Part shown: one piece after another, positions 34,975 to 48,400 of the stretch
Position numbering within the stretch: the first letter of the stretch is position 1
How the letters are laid out: every line of letters starts with the position of its first letter
From: Corallium rubrum
Taxonomy: Eukaryota; Cnidaria; Anthozoa; Scleralcyonacea; Coralliidae
Length of the DNA stretch: 64,000 nucleotides
Direction: 5' to 3'
Assembly (NCBI GenBank): GCA_964035015.1
Contig: OZ036005.1
Span: forward strand, 15,519,125 to 15,583,124
Translations under genes and position numbers: made by a program
Notes under the pieces: model-generated
Told to the model about the DNA's origin: nothing
Databases searched by the model: none
The model's input: only the letters and a program-made list of their open reading frames with translations

Positions 34975-36080
34975 TGCTGGCGCAGTTTTAGACTATCGCT
35001 TTGCGGGCATCTAAAATACTATATAAGAACATCTGAGATTCGATTTTTTCTTTCGCACCTGCTCAGCCGCCTGTCGCAATGTTAACCTATTGGTTAACAG
35101 TGACATGATTATCTTTACAGTCAGAGTGGGCGGAGAAACGTCAAAAATTGCGAGAAACCCCGCGAAATATTCAAAGCCTATTTTCAGCCTATAGTCACAT
35201 CCACACATTCAAAGGACGAAGTTAAGCGCAGGTTTTAACCGATTCCTCCCAAATTTGTACACATTGTTGTATATAAGGGCTAGAAAAAAGGGTGTTCGCG
35301 CATTGTATTTAACTTAAAATTAATCGAGTCACGGGTCTTCTTTTGTCCATTGTTTGCGAAATTATCCAGGTCGGGAAAGAATATACTCTAGCTGACAAAC
35401 CACTAAAACAATAAGAAAACGCGCACACCCTTTTTTTAGAACTACCATTCAGAAGTGTAACTATGACAATTTGACAGGTTTTTAGTAAAACTGGCGATGA
35501 GCTACGACCGCGGAGCGAAGGCACCTTGATTTTAAACCTGTAAGTATATCTCACAAAGCATTTTATTTATTTCTGATTTAATAATTTGATGGTGTTCTTC
35601 ATTTATCTATATTTGGTGAAAATTTGAGAGAAATTGGGGAAAAATTCAGCGTGATTTGTCACGACCAAAGAGCATTGTGGTTGCTGCTACTCGCTTTGCA
35701 TGAATGAATGAAAATAATATTTAATTTCAGGATGCTCTCTCACCAAAGCTGATTTTCAGAGAGGTCCTGACTATTTACTAAGTAATTACAACATAAAAAT
35801 AATGATGTTCTATAAAGTATAACCTAGGATATTAGGAAATTATGATAGGATATTAAAGATATTAAAGAGGGATCCCGGTACGTTTGAACAAATAGGCACC
35901 ATGGGCGCGTCCACCCACGCCCGATGATGCAAAACGGTCGCACCCATTGTCCCGGCAAAGAAACTATTGTCTCGGAACAATAAGCGCAACCACCCTACAC
36001 CACCAAAACGAGACGGTGATGCCAACGTAACGAAACCTACTCGCCAAACATGCAGGGATGCCCAAAATGTGAACAAATAT
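34975..36080. other. Non-coding stretch
   Basis: No supported gene, array or strong foldback. Weak inverted words ('acaccctttttt' / 'aaaaaagggtgt' near 35287 and 35427) hint at one old element. Confidence 0.35.
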
Positions 36081-36083
36081 TAA

Positions 36084-36525
36084 TACTTAACAAGATTAGT
36101 GTTGAAATAATCAAAGTAAAGTTTCTTGAAATATTGGACACTCTTAGCTTTTCTAATAGTTTCGTCTAAAGAATTCCAATCTCTAACTGCATGGTAATTT
36201 AGTCTTTGTTTACCCCAGTTTCTCTACACTGCTGGTAAACACAAACTATTTCGATTTCGTGTATTATAGCTATGTATGTCTATCATAGCAGTTACTGTCA
36301 TATCAGAAATGGATAAACCATTTAGAATTTTAAAGATATATAAACAACAACTATAGTGGGGTCGCCTTGAAAGATCAGTCCAGCCCAATGTCCTAAGGGC
36401 GTCTTTTGCAGAACTATAAAGTGGTCGACCCAGAATTATCTTCGCAGCTTTTTTATGCAATATTTGCAAGTTCTTCATCAAAACAATATCATTTTTGTCT
36501 ACGTATGTGTATGTATATGCAAATA
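36084..36525 (-). pseudogene. Non-LTR retrotransposon (LINE) polymerase C-terminus
   Basis: The minus strand encodes LQILHKKAAKIILGRPLYSS, then LGWTDLSRRPHY...YIFKILNGL, an 'YNTRNRNSLCLP' segment, and after a frame break at ~36224 'RNWGKQRLNYHAVRDWNSL...'. These are the standard C-terminal blocks of CR1/RTE-like reverse transcriptases. The catalytic region is absent, as in most 5'-truncated LINEs. Confidence 0.8.
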
Positions 36526-36529
36526 GCTT

Positions 36530-37580
36530 TGAAATGGATTTTGTTTTTTGGGGAAAAGTGAAGATTTTGTAACCGATTGGTTTATCGAGAAAGGTCTGGG
36601 AAAAGTGATCGACATTTTTAAATTTATGTGCTATTTTTGTACAGTGCTGTCAATAGATCTTTTACTATTTTGAACAATATCTCGAAAAAAACTCCCAATA
36701 CCGAACAAGACTTTATCTTTCTTTTACGACATAGTTTTTCATAGTTTTTTTAGTATTAATACAGTATACTTTTAATCAAATATCTCGAACTTTTGCTCTC
36801 TCGAACTATTTTTATTTCCCTTGAGAGTTTGAATTGGCGGGGTGCTGGGGTTCACGAAATTGTATGATTGTATCATGTTTCTTTGGCAATCTTTGCCGTA
36901 TTTCAGAAGCTATTCAACAGTATTTTATACACTGCAGTATTTTACGTACGACTTTAATACAAAGAATGTGGTTAAAACTATGCGCCAAATTCTTTATAAA
37001 AATAGCTGTTAAAACTTAAAATATAGACAACCATTCAACATATAATATTCATTGTCAAAATTCGTTTTGTTTACTTTTATTGTCAATATATCCTATTATA
37101 AAACGGCAATAAATTTGAGTTGTGAAGAGTTGCATTTTGTCCGTACTGTAACAATTCTGTAATTATATTAATAGTTGTGCTACAATAGAGAAAATTGAAC
37201 ACAAGAAAGAAGTTCAAAACATGCACCTTGCGTCTGACGACTTCACGAGTCAAACTGACCCTGGGGCGGGGCATTTGTCATCCATTTTTCCCCCCGTGTT
37301 GGGCATTGTAGCGTCTTTTTTGCTCAACCCCAAGGCATTGCATTAAAAAAATGCAAATGCCTGGGGGTCGGCCAGGGATGGGCAACGCTGTAATTGACTG
37401 ATGAATAACTCGATGAAGTCTTTTTATTTTTCCCAGGTCCGTAACTGCAGGTCCATAACAAAAATGCCGTCTTCTGATTGGCTAAGTACGAGGTCCGTAT
37501 CACACAAGTACGGACCTCTCGTTTTTCCCGCCAAAACTAATATGGGGGTGAAAAACAGTTTTCAAACCAAAAAAGTGCTG
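36530..37580. other. Non-coding stretch
   Basis: AT-rich. No gene, array or clear foldback. Small open frames lack recognisable motifs. Confidence 0.35.
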
Positions 37581-37584
37581 AAAA

Positions 37585-38991
37585 ATGTACTCCGACGATA
37601 GTGAACATAGCGAGAGCGAATTTTATTATCCCCAAGACGACGTCCCAAGCACAAGTGCTGGAAATTTAGTCTATTCAGTCCCAAATGAACGAAAACGGGT
37701 GTTACAATGGCAGCGATATTGACATCCAAAATTATATTGAGAGTCAACGACCGGATAACACGAAGAAGAAAACGGAATACGATATAAATGTCCTTACCAG
37801 GTACTTTTTGTCTATCAATGAAGTACGAGAAATTCAAACCATACCTGCCAAGGAATTAAACTTACTCCTCGCCATATTTTTCGTTAACGCTCGCAAGAAA
37901 AATGGCGATGTTTACGAGCCTTCGTCTCTCAGAGCTTTTCAGAGAAGTTTACAACGTTATCTGAATGACAAAAGCCAAACCTGAACATTTTTCAAGACCA
38001 AGAGTTCTCGAAGTCTCGAGAAGTTCCGGCCAGAAAACGGCAGCTGGTACAACAACACGCCAAAGGAAACCGTCTGCAAGAGAACTCACGAAAATCCGAA
38101 GAAGACCTGTTTCAACGTGGCTTGTTTGGTGACCACGACCCTGAAGTACTCCAAAGGACAGTCTGGTGGGTTCTCGCCCTTCATTTTGGTTTTAGGGCTC
38201 GCGATGAAGCAAGGCGACTCAAATGGGGCGATATCACAGTCGGTAAAGACCCAGAAACCGGCAATGAAATGCTCATATGGCACGCTGAACGAGGCTCCAA
38301 AACACGGCATGGTGATGGTCAACATCGACGAGCTATTAAACCTCCTGTTCAAGCAACCGATAATAAACGTTGTCCCGTTAAGTTGTACAAATCATTTGCT
38401 GCGCACCATCCAACCGAAATGAAGCAGCAAGATTAAACCGCCGACGCAAACCAGAATCCGAAGTTTGGTATATGTATGAAGGGGCCGCTCGGAAAAAACG
38501 AGATTGGAAAATTCCTCGTTAAAGCTGCAAAAGCTGCAAATTTGCCCGGGAATATCACCAATCACTCTGAGAAAATCGTGTATTTCGAGGCTAATGGATG
38601 CTGATGTGCCAGAGAATTACGTCGCCCAACTAAGTGGCCACAAGAACTTAAAGAGATTGGATTCATACAAGTCGGCTTCGACCAGTCACAACGAAAAATG
38701 TCCATGGTTTTAAGTCGTTCCTCTACTTCTCTCTTGACATCTTCCGCTTCAACTTCACAACTACCACAACATCAAGTCACGGAATTTTCACTTCCATTGT
38801 CTTTCCAACAGCAAGATATTTCGCTTTGTAAACGGTCAGCTATCGGCGGTATGTTTTCAGGGGCAAACATTGGGAAAATCGAAAGATGTTCGTTCAATTT
38901 TTACACCAACGACAATCAAGCCAAAAATCCAACATCAGTGCCAGTTAAGAAGCGAAAAGTGATCATCAGCGATGACTCGGACTCGGGCTGA
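37585..38991 (+). pseudogene. Crypton-like tyrosine recombinase (degraded)
   Basis: The start ATGTACTCCGACGATAGTGA leads, over several frameshifts, through an N-terminal helical domain (NTKKKTEYDINVLTRYF, SSLRAFQRSLQRYL) to a recombinase domain. The catalytic Arg lies in FGFRARDEARRLKWGD. The final block is LSGHKNLKRLDSYKSAS, with the His and the nucleophilic Tyr. The HxxR motif is split by a single-base loss near 38575: NHS lies in one frame and RKSC in the next. This matches animal Crypton/DUF3504 proteins, which cut and rejoin DNA via a Tyr-DNA link. A Lys/Ser tail with a basic patch (KKRKVIISDDSD) ends at 38991. At least three frame breaks make it dead. Confidence 0.8.
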
Positions 38992-39480
38992 TTTGTTTCC
39001 TTCTTTTTTCTTTGTTGTACATTAAATACAAATAATGTTGTTGAAAATTTAAACTTAGCTACTGCCCCTCGAGGTCTCTTTTGCTTTGGAACGAAGAACG
39101 AACACGCTTATTTAATCATGTGACTCAATTCCATGTTTGGCATTGCCGTTCTGAATAATAAATGTTTCACTTGTAACAATTTTTGTTGTTTTAATGTGGG
39201 AAAAATAAATAAGTTATTTGCCAAACTTTGTCGGTCCGTACTGGAAAAATATTGCCCTCGGCCTTGATTGTACGGAACGAGGCCTGCGCCTCCAGTTTGG
39301 TAAATAACATATATATATATTAAAAGACGAAAGCCTTCCGACTGGCGTATTTTGACGGTCTTCCAGTGTCCCTGTCTGGACTGTCTGGTAGTTCGTCGTT
39401 TAACGGCTTCTTCTTTCAGAACGACGGGAAAACAGACGGAAAAATCGAAGATGGAAATCTCTTCGTTTACCGGATACAAA
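38992..39480. other. Non-coding stretch, Crypton-Gypsy gap
   Basis: No gene. It may include the far end of the Gypsy LTR, whose left limit I cannot place. A short TA run lies at ~39309. Confidence 0.35.
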
Positions 39481-39651
39481 ACACCTAACGACGACTTTCT
39501 TGGCTAAAATATGCAATTTTAAATCCTGTGTTAACAATCCAGTCCTTACGTATTGTAATACTCTTTAAAAGCCTCTTTATTTATTCTGTGCTTTTCCCGC
39601 CCTTAATCCTCCAGACATCACGTGTACTGGTGACGTACTATACCGGATATT
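39481..39651 (-). repeat. Probable Gypsy 3' LTR start (left limit not determined)
   Basis: On the minus strand a purine tract (GGGGAGGGG) is followed at 39651 by TGTAATATCCGGTATAGTAC, the usual arrangement of a polypurine tract and an LTR beginning TG. It lies ~165 bp downstream of the Gypsy pol remnant. An AATAAA-like signal (39587 region) follows. No second LTR is in the window to compare. Confidence 0.45.
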
Positions 39652-39816
39652 ACACCCCTCCCCGATTGGGATTTACAGCTTTGCATACAAGTAGGTCATC
39701 CTATAGGCTCAAAACAAACTAGCAACAATAACAATATAAAGTTAATGCCCCAAATAGCAGTAATTGCATCATAAGGTTTATGTATATGGTAGTTCAAAAC
39801 TAGACTAGTGAGATCA

Positions 39817-40008
39817 CTAAACACTGTACGTTAGGCGTCTTGGCGGTTGTCGGATACGTTGCGGATAACGCCTTGGTTCTTGTGGAAGTTCAATCTGTGG
39901 CTGTTGACCATCGTTGAGTTCAACATCAGCATCATCAATATTGTCATAATGATCATCTGTTGAGTCCCCTTCTGCCGGTTGAGTTGTCTTCTGCACAAGT
40001 TTGAAGAC
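39817..40008 (-). pseudogene. Gypsy pol C-terminal tail
   Basis: The minus-strand frame reads VFKLVQK, an acidic linker, then RRYPQRIRQPPRRL and a stop. This is the typical Pro/Arg tail that follows the integrase in Gypsy polyproteins. The part that should precede it is at 59330-59640, on the far side of the 19.3-kb insertion. It is a remnant only. Confidence 0.75.
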
Positions 40009-40009
40009 T

Positions 40010-40058
40010 ATCGCCAGAAAACTCGGACATTGAGCCCGCGCCACGCCAGCGGTCATTC
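40010..40058 (+). repeat. Left terminal inverted repeat of the RAG1-like element
   Basis: ATCGCCAGAAAACTCGGACA..GAGCCC..AGCGGTCA. About 35 of 48 bases match the right end by eye. It does not begin with the CACWATG heptamer expected of Transib. Confidence 0.8.
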
Positions 40059-40764
40059 ACAAAAGCAAAACATTTCAAGCAAATAATACAGAAGGATTTA
40101 CATAGAGAGCGTTCAAATAATGACAACATGAACTTAAACAGCGTATTTTATCCAATTTGCCAAGATAGTTTCTAATTCTAGTCCAGTTTCTGTTTATAAT
40201 AATGCAAAAATTTTGTTTAGAAGTAAACGTTAACTTGTTCCATTGGAGATGCCTGTCACGGCAACTTCGCCCTTTATTCCAGCCTAGTAAATACGCTCAA
40301 ACAGACGTTAAACGCGATATTTGACGGAGGATTATATGCAACAAATAAACAAATTTGATTTTGCCAAGGCGGAGTGTCGTAGTTCAATCTTACCTCTACC
40401 CATATCCAAGTAATTATTATCCGGGCAATGAAATAAAGTTGTTCCAAAATCCTGTTGAAAACGAGTAGTTTGCAAGGTTTTCGCAAGCCAAAGTTGTTAT
40501 GATCTTCAATGTCCGGTTTGAAAAACTGTTGAAAACACACGTTCATTTTTAAGGAAAACATGACCATAAATAAGCACATTTGGTATCAAAACAATCGTAG
40601 AAAGATTGGCTTTTAGAATCTGCAGTTGTTGAGGTCAGCAGTTTATTTTGCTTCGCTATTTTGTCCGACACAGACTGGGTATGATTAAAAATTTCCGCGG
40701 AAAGACGCGCGGAATTGAAAATGGCATGTACATAATGTACATGTACATCAGTATATGACTTGCC

Positions 40765-42414
40765 ATGGTCATAAATATTCATAAGTTGTACGATTTTGCC
40801 AAATATCGAAACAATTTTTCTATAAACCATGGTAATGGTCAATCCGCTACTGAGAAAAATGAAATATCGTTCACAATTACTGTCCATAACAAGTGTTTGA
40901 AAAGCTGGTATGACCTTAAGAAGAAATCACCAGATGTATCGTTCGTTCAGATCATCAATTGTTTCTTAGCCGAAAGGTATGTCGTGCTTCTCAAAGAAAA
41001 TTGTGCTAGAGTTGAAAACCACGTTAGAAAGTTGGTTTCAACGACGAATAACAAGTTGTCAACAAAACGTGGACGATCATATATGCTTTGTGCAAACAGC
41101 GTTAAAAGAATTGCTATATGCAGAGGTGAAATCCAACATGTAAGCGAGATTAAGGAAGAGCTTGACAACCTGAGCACCGAGAAGGAAGTGCTTCAAGAGC
41201 AAAATATACGTATTGCGGAATGTTGTGAAGAGTTGGCTGATAGTCTTACTAGTGTTAAAGCAGAAAGACGTCAAGCAGAAGAAAAGTTAGAAAAGCAACT
41301 TAACATCAAGACAGAACTGCAGAAAAGCCAGGAACGTTTGCTTCAGTATGTGGAGGAAGTGCAAGACTTGCATGACATGGTAAATAAGGGGAAACCAATT
41401 TGGGAGGTTGGGGGAAGGCACCAGTACCGAAAGCTGCAGGAACTAAAGACCAAAATTGAGAGATCATTGTGGTTTGCAAGGACATTTGGCTTAAGCTTGT
41501 CCTCTGTAGAAGTTAAAGATGATTCTGGTGTGTACCACATGCTGAATTACACTGCTGGAAAGGGAAAGGGAAGCAGATCATTCCAGGAGCTGCCTGAAGC
41601 AGAACAAGATTTGGTCAAGCAGGTAGTGTTTATCACCGACAAGTTCTGTATCGGAGAAGCTGCCTATCATGAGCTGACAATGGTGTCAAATGGAGCAGAT
41701 TTACCTCGATCATACCTTATAAAGCAATGCAAGAAGGATTTAAATAGTCTAGTTCATATCACTAAGACACCAGGTGAAGCTGAAGGAGCACAACTAGATT
41801 TTGAGACTGAGCTGACAAATGTATTAAGAAACAAGGTTAGTTCAGTATACATATTAGTGAGCTTTTCTGAGGTAGAGCCTCAATCATTTCCCCCCCCCCC
41901 CCCAACCCCATTACCCTTACAAAAATTACACAGTGTGTACACACTGTGTACACAGTGTTGACGCAGTGTTTACTCTGTGTTCACCCGGTGGTCACACCGT
42001 GAACACGATTTTCCGCATAGTGATCACACAGTGGATATTCCACGGTGTGGTCACTCAGTGGCTTCACTGAGTGATTCCGAATTTTCACTCAGTGCCCACT
42101 CAGTGATAGCCATTTTTAACACAGTGGAAATTCCACACTGTGGTCACTCAGTGGTTCACTGAGTGATTTCAAATTTTCACTCGGTGTACACTGAGTGACA
42201 GCCAATTTTAACACAGTGGAAATTCCACAGTGTGGTGATTGAGTGGTTCACCGAGTGGTTCAAACTTTTCACTCCGTGTACATTCAGTGACACCCATTTT
42301 AACCAGTGGAGATTCCACTGCGTGGTCACTCAGTTATTACACTGAGTAATTCAGTGTACACTCGAGTGTAGACTGCGGTTGAATCTATAGTATATAATCT
42401 AATTGAAACTACAG

Positions 42415-42479
<65 letters not shown>

Positions 42480-45400
42480 CTCACTACCCTTGTGGAAGTT
42501 TGAGCACTCTGGGCCCATGCGCACTTCACGCTATCTGAATGTACTTCACCAATGCTGTCCCACATGCGGTTATAAAAAAATTCCGAAAAGAATTGTCATC
42601 GTTTAAACCCAATATTCGAGCTATAGAAGACGAGACAAAAGTGAAATGGCAATATTTCGATTATATCTCAAAATCATCAAGTGATTAAACATAAATACCT
42701 ATATATACAAGAAATATGCAGATGACATCATAATTCAGACGAAGAAACGCCTGCTCTATTTACATGATATCTGATAACTAATACAATAATCGCTTAACAG
42801 TGAGAAGTGATAAGCTGTCATTAATAGTTCTTGCTACCACTTTATTTAATAGTTAGTTTACATCTTTAATTTTTTAAACAAGTAGTTGAACAAATGATTG
42901 AACAATATAGCTACTAATCCCTCTCAATAAGATTTGGTAAAGCACTTATAATTTGGGAATTAACATCGCTGGCTTGTGTGATACAAATGAATTTACAATT
43001 AATCTCACTGATGTCAACAACCCTTATCATGTCATCAACCTCAGAAACATGTTTTATGTGTTTCGCGGAAGCACCAGTATGCGAGTCTTTGCCGGCTATC
43101 AGAGTAGGGGAAATTTCCAAGAAACGAACAATCGCAACTGGCCTGTCAGTTGAAGAAGGAATATGGACCATTACTAGGTTTTCAACTATAGCTGCTTCAC
43201 CATTCTCCAAACCGACGATATAATTTACTCGTTTGGTTTCCCGATACAACCTGCTCTGCAACATTATTCCATTTGAAATGCACTTTTTATAGAAATTGCC
43301 AGTACCTGATACAGATTTACCAAGAAATATATCCACAGCATATTTCTCTTCAATTGTAAACTGTCTCACCAGGCCTATACCAACCATAGTCAATCGAGAT
43401 ATGGTCTGGAAACTCGGCAAACTTCAAAGAGCCTATAATGAGCTGTGATTTTATGTTGAACCGTGCCTTACACCGTGCACATCCTTTGTTTTAGGTTTAT
43501 TAATATTTAAATAGCACGGTTGAGTGACTGAACTGAAACGTTGCTATTGGACAATTCGTTCATTATACTAAAATACAATGTGTTCAGTGACCGTACACCG
43601 TGCACAAAAATGCATAAAGGCGAACAAAAAGATAGACCAAAGACTTCAGCTGAGTTTCCAGACCATATCTCGATTGACTATGTACCAACCATGTGAACAT
43701 CACCAACGGAGGCGCACTTTTTAACATTGACTTGGCCATGCAAAAGCTTGTTAAGAAATGACTCTACATCAGGGGGCACTTGGACGCGGGCGTCCCTAAT
43801 TACTGCTTTGGCAGTGCTTTTAATCCCCTGTAGAATTTGAAACGATCGGGCTATCTGCATTGGAACTGCTTGAGTACCATGGAATAATTTTTGTACAGTG
43901 CCAATATAACCTTCAAACCACATTGAAGAAAAACTCCAAAGTGGTCCCCAGTTTTTCACCGCAGGAGTAAGATGGAGAAGTTGGTGAACGTTAAAAGACA
44001 AATTTTCGTCGCCATGACAAACTTTGTCAAAGATGCGTTGGCAGTTTGCATGTCAGCGCTGTCAATTTTGTCTCTTGACAATCTGAAAACTGCATCAACG
44101 AGAAGCATCAAGTGACGCAAGTAACGATCTGGAAGAATTCCACGGAGAACCACCAGACTATAAAATAGTAACCACGATCGCCATTCAGAGCCCTTCCAAT
44201 ACGCTCGTTGCGCTAAGGACCGTGGCAATCTAGTAAGCTCTGACGTAGGCCTTATTGCTTCTAATCTACAATCAACTGTGTTGATATGCCCTCCAATGTA
44301 AAAGTTTTGGTCGTGATTGCGCGAATCAACCCAGAGACCAGTCAGTTGTCTGGTAACGCCAAGAAAAACGGCGTGTAGACAATCTGGCGGTATTCCGTGG
44401 ATAACGTCAAAACCTTTAACATTCATTAACGGGGAAGGACCTTTAACACCATAAACAGGCGTAGATGATTCTAAGGCCTGAGCAACATGTTGCAGATTTT
44501 CTGTCATCGTTCTTTTATCGGCTTCGACATCATTGTATTTGTACACCCTAACGTACCCACCACCTTTCTCTACCATTTCACCTTTGTTTAAACACCACGG
44601 ACAACCGTATTCTCCGTTAAACTGCTTCATGTTTTGAAGCACACAACGACACACACTGTCGACTGGACACACGGCTAAATAGACCTTAGACATGATTACC
44701 TCATTACCGCTAAACCACTTTACTCCATCCTGAGCCAAAGAATCTAGCTCTCTAGTAAATGGTTCAAAAATAGAAAGACAAGGTGGCTTTCCTCTTCCAA
44801 ACCATAACCCTGCTATCATCATATTTTTTCGACGTATCTCAGGAGGAAGTTCGTTTATCATTAATTGCATAGGCCATATAGAAAAAGAAGATGATTCAAA
44901 CACGGGCGCACCATCGAAATTCATACTTAAACTTAAATTTTTGTAACCATTGCACAATTCTCCTCCCAAAAATGTTTTATACATTTTCCCATCTTGTATG
45001 TCCTTAATAAAACTATCTTCATTTTTTTCAGAAAAGAGACATCTACTTATATTACCATCAGCGAGTTTATCTTCAATTTGATTTTTAATATTCATGTAAA
45101 TAAAAAACGAACCTTTATTAATTAATTCCTTCTTATTTAAATCGTTGTCGCATATCATACAGTGAAGTGAGTCACCCGTACCTAATAGGGCGTTGCAATC
45201 TGGACAGAGCAAGTGGAATTCAATTCCATTGCTGTGGTGGTTTACAAACTTAGTAAAAAGATATTTTGTTTGTGGTAGTATAGACTCAATAGGTAAAAGA
45301 AGATTGAGCAGGCTCAAAAGATCAATCAAGGCAGCCGATGTCAAACCATGGTTAAGTACAAATGACATAACAGAAATAACTGTGAGCCCAAGAGTTATTC

Positions 45401-48400
45401 GTGCCCCATCGTATAAAGGTCTCTGAAGATCTTCATCCTAAAGTGGGAATGGGAATTAGCGCTAATTAATAACAATTAAAAAGTTTTCTAATAATTGACA
45501 TTATTTATGAATAATTAGTTTTGTCATATCATATTCATCATAAACAAATTTAGAACATTCGCCGGTCAAAAATGTTGCACTAAATATAGTTTATGAGGAA
45601 ATTATTAAAATCAGCTTACATCAGTCTGCTCTCGTTCTGCGTCGCTTGCATATGTATTGAGACCGGCATCACAATCGTTTTCTTGTTGTAATACAATTTC
45701 TAAAAAAAAACAACATCAAAAACGTTTCACATTACTGTACATATTATTTGATCAGAAAAATTAATTTACTGGGACAATCACCATTTATGCAGTCTGTGTC
45801 ACTGTCCAATACGTCTCCTTGGATCTCCATCTCATTGTGGTCTTCTAATAATGGCGGTGCAATGTTTGGTAAACCATCTGCTGCAGCTATTACAGGTTCA
45901 TTGTTCTAAATATGATTGAGAAGTTATACAATATGATCAAGAAGTTATACATTAGATGTTATACAGTGGCGGAAATTGAGGTGGGTTATGAGGGGAGCCG
46001 CCCACCCATCTCCATGTCAAAATATTCGACAAAAAAACCCTGTCAAAATCCAACTTTTCGTGCACTTGTCGGATATTTATCAGATTCGACGATTGCCACC
46101 CGATCTGAAAAAGTGAATTTTCGCGCGGATGTTATAGTTATACGTAAGTTCTTCAATTTGGAGTTTTTGGAACATCTATTTTCTTAAAATTTGAATTTCC
46201 AAATCGAATTTCTAAAAAGTTTTGTTAAAGGACTATCGTGTATTAGTATTGAAATAAAAGTGGACTACGTTAGAAAAATAGCGCATAAGGTATGTGCCTA
46301 TCTTCCCTGCTGGCAGAGGTCTCTAGAGGCATAGTCAATCGAGATATGGTCTGGAAACTCAGCTGAAGTCTTTGGTCTATCTTTTTGTTCGCCTTTATGC
46401 ATTTTTGTGCACGGTGTACGGTCACTGAACACATTGTATTTTAGTATAATGAACGAATTGTCCAATAGCAACGTTTCAGTTCAGTCACTCAACCGTGCTA
46501 TTTAAATATTAATAAACCTAAAACAAAGGATGTGCACGGTGTAAGGCACGGTTCAACATAAAATCACAGCTCATTATAGGCTCTTTGAAGTTTGCCGAGT
46601 TTCCAGACCATATCTCGATTGACTATGCTAGAGGCAAGAAACCTCTGGAAACATCCGACACTTCTCCTGTCGCGCATGCGCAACGTTACATTGGCAACGG
46701 AGTTAAGAAACACGAGATATGCCTGAACATCACGAAGCAATAGGTGAGCGTTTCACCAACTCTGTGAGTCGTCTTGTAACTTCCGAAACACTGACAAGCA
46801 ACTTTATACTGACTCTATGACAAAGTATTCTTATTTATTTACTGAAATAATGTTTTGAATAGTAAATAAAGAGATAAAAACGGGGCTACAGAGGCTCTAT
46901 TAGCTCATGCACACGCTAATTTTTATACTCTAGCACCTCGACATAGACAACTTGTTGGTCATTGCGTGAGCACCAAACCCGTTTTCAAAACTGGTTTGAC
47001 ACAGCCTACATCAAACAAAGTGTTGGATGTTTGCAGAGGTCTCCTTCCTGTAGAGAGACTTCTGCCAGCAGGGAAGTGTCTATCCAGTTCCCTCACAATT
47101 GTATTTAAAATTGAAAATTTGATATACAGAAATTAGGTGTCCCCCCACCGTTTCTTGAAAGGATTGTATTAATTTGAAATCCAGAATCCAACGCTTAAAT
47201 AATTAATCAGTGGAATAAAAGTGAATATAACACAGGAAAATATATACCTAGTCTCCCTCACACAGTCGCTGTTAGTGTCGTCACTCATTCCTCCTCACAA
47301 ACGGCTGCTTGCCCGAGCACAACATTCCTTTCACGACTTGGGCAATCACAGCTTGGTTCCTAAAAACTTCGATCTGGACCGGAACTGACCACTGCCGTTT
47401 TTAACTTTGAATATTTGCTTACTTCACAGCTTTAATAATTTCATGTACATTCATTCATTCATATTGTGATGCACAGCAATATCATTTTATTAATGACATT
47501 GACGCAATATTTGTACCAAATTATAAGCAGCAGCGTTTGAAATATTACATAAAACAGTCGTGCCTTGGCTCATACACAAGCATACAGTATGGCCCGTAAA
47601 GCGGCCAGGGACGTAGCCAGGATTTTGAAAGGGGGGGAGCTGAAATCAATAAAAAATTGGGGGGGCTGGGGGCATGCTCCCCCGGGAAATTTTGAAATCA
47701 AGAGTCGCTGAAAAGCCATTTCCTGGCTTCTGGAGAAAGATTTTATAGACTCTAAAGGTTAAAAAACATCATATAAAATACTCAAAACACGCAAACGTCA
47801 CATAGATACTCAAAATACATACACTCAGTAGATTGAATACACTGTTTACAGTCTATTTCCTGACACAATTCATATTGCATCAGTTTTGTAGTTAATTTCC
47901 TGACACAATTCATATTGCATCAGTTTTGTAGTTACATGTCTGTTGTTTTATATCGAACGGGGGGGGGGGGGGGGGGGGAGAGCCGCGGCTCCCACGGAGA
48001 ACGGCTGCAAGGGAGACTATTAAGATATACCGGGCATTAAAACAATTCAGTAACTAGGCGCGCCAATGGTTGCTATAGCAACATTGACGTTTGAAAATGG
48101 TCGCTAATTACTGTTCAACGTTAACCCAAATTTTTGTGTGGTGACCCCAATTTTTTTGATAAAATCAGTTGTTTTAAAAAAATTTCTTGCATTCTTACAT
48201 ATTATCTTACCGGACTTCTGAAAGATAAAAATGTGATATAGATAATCAAGATCGAAGATGTCTGTGACCTAGACTGCTATCACCGAAAAATATTCCTGCC
48301 AAAAAAAGTGAAGTGGACAGCTCCCCCATGCACTGAAGTCTAAAGTCTAAAGGCTATATAAACTAAGAAACGATTGAACAGAACTCCGAAAACTGACGTA

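Noticed and set aside
35840..36076. 78-residue minus-strand open frame
   Set aside because: No motif or start context; sits beside LINE sequence and looks like chance.
47250..47350. Extra first exon of the Tnp2-like gene
   Set aside because: It has a plausible acceptor and donor, but stops or phase clashes prevent joining to the 45905 exon, whereas 48656 joins 45905 directly in phase.
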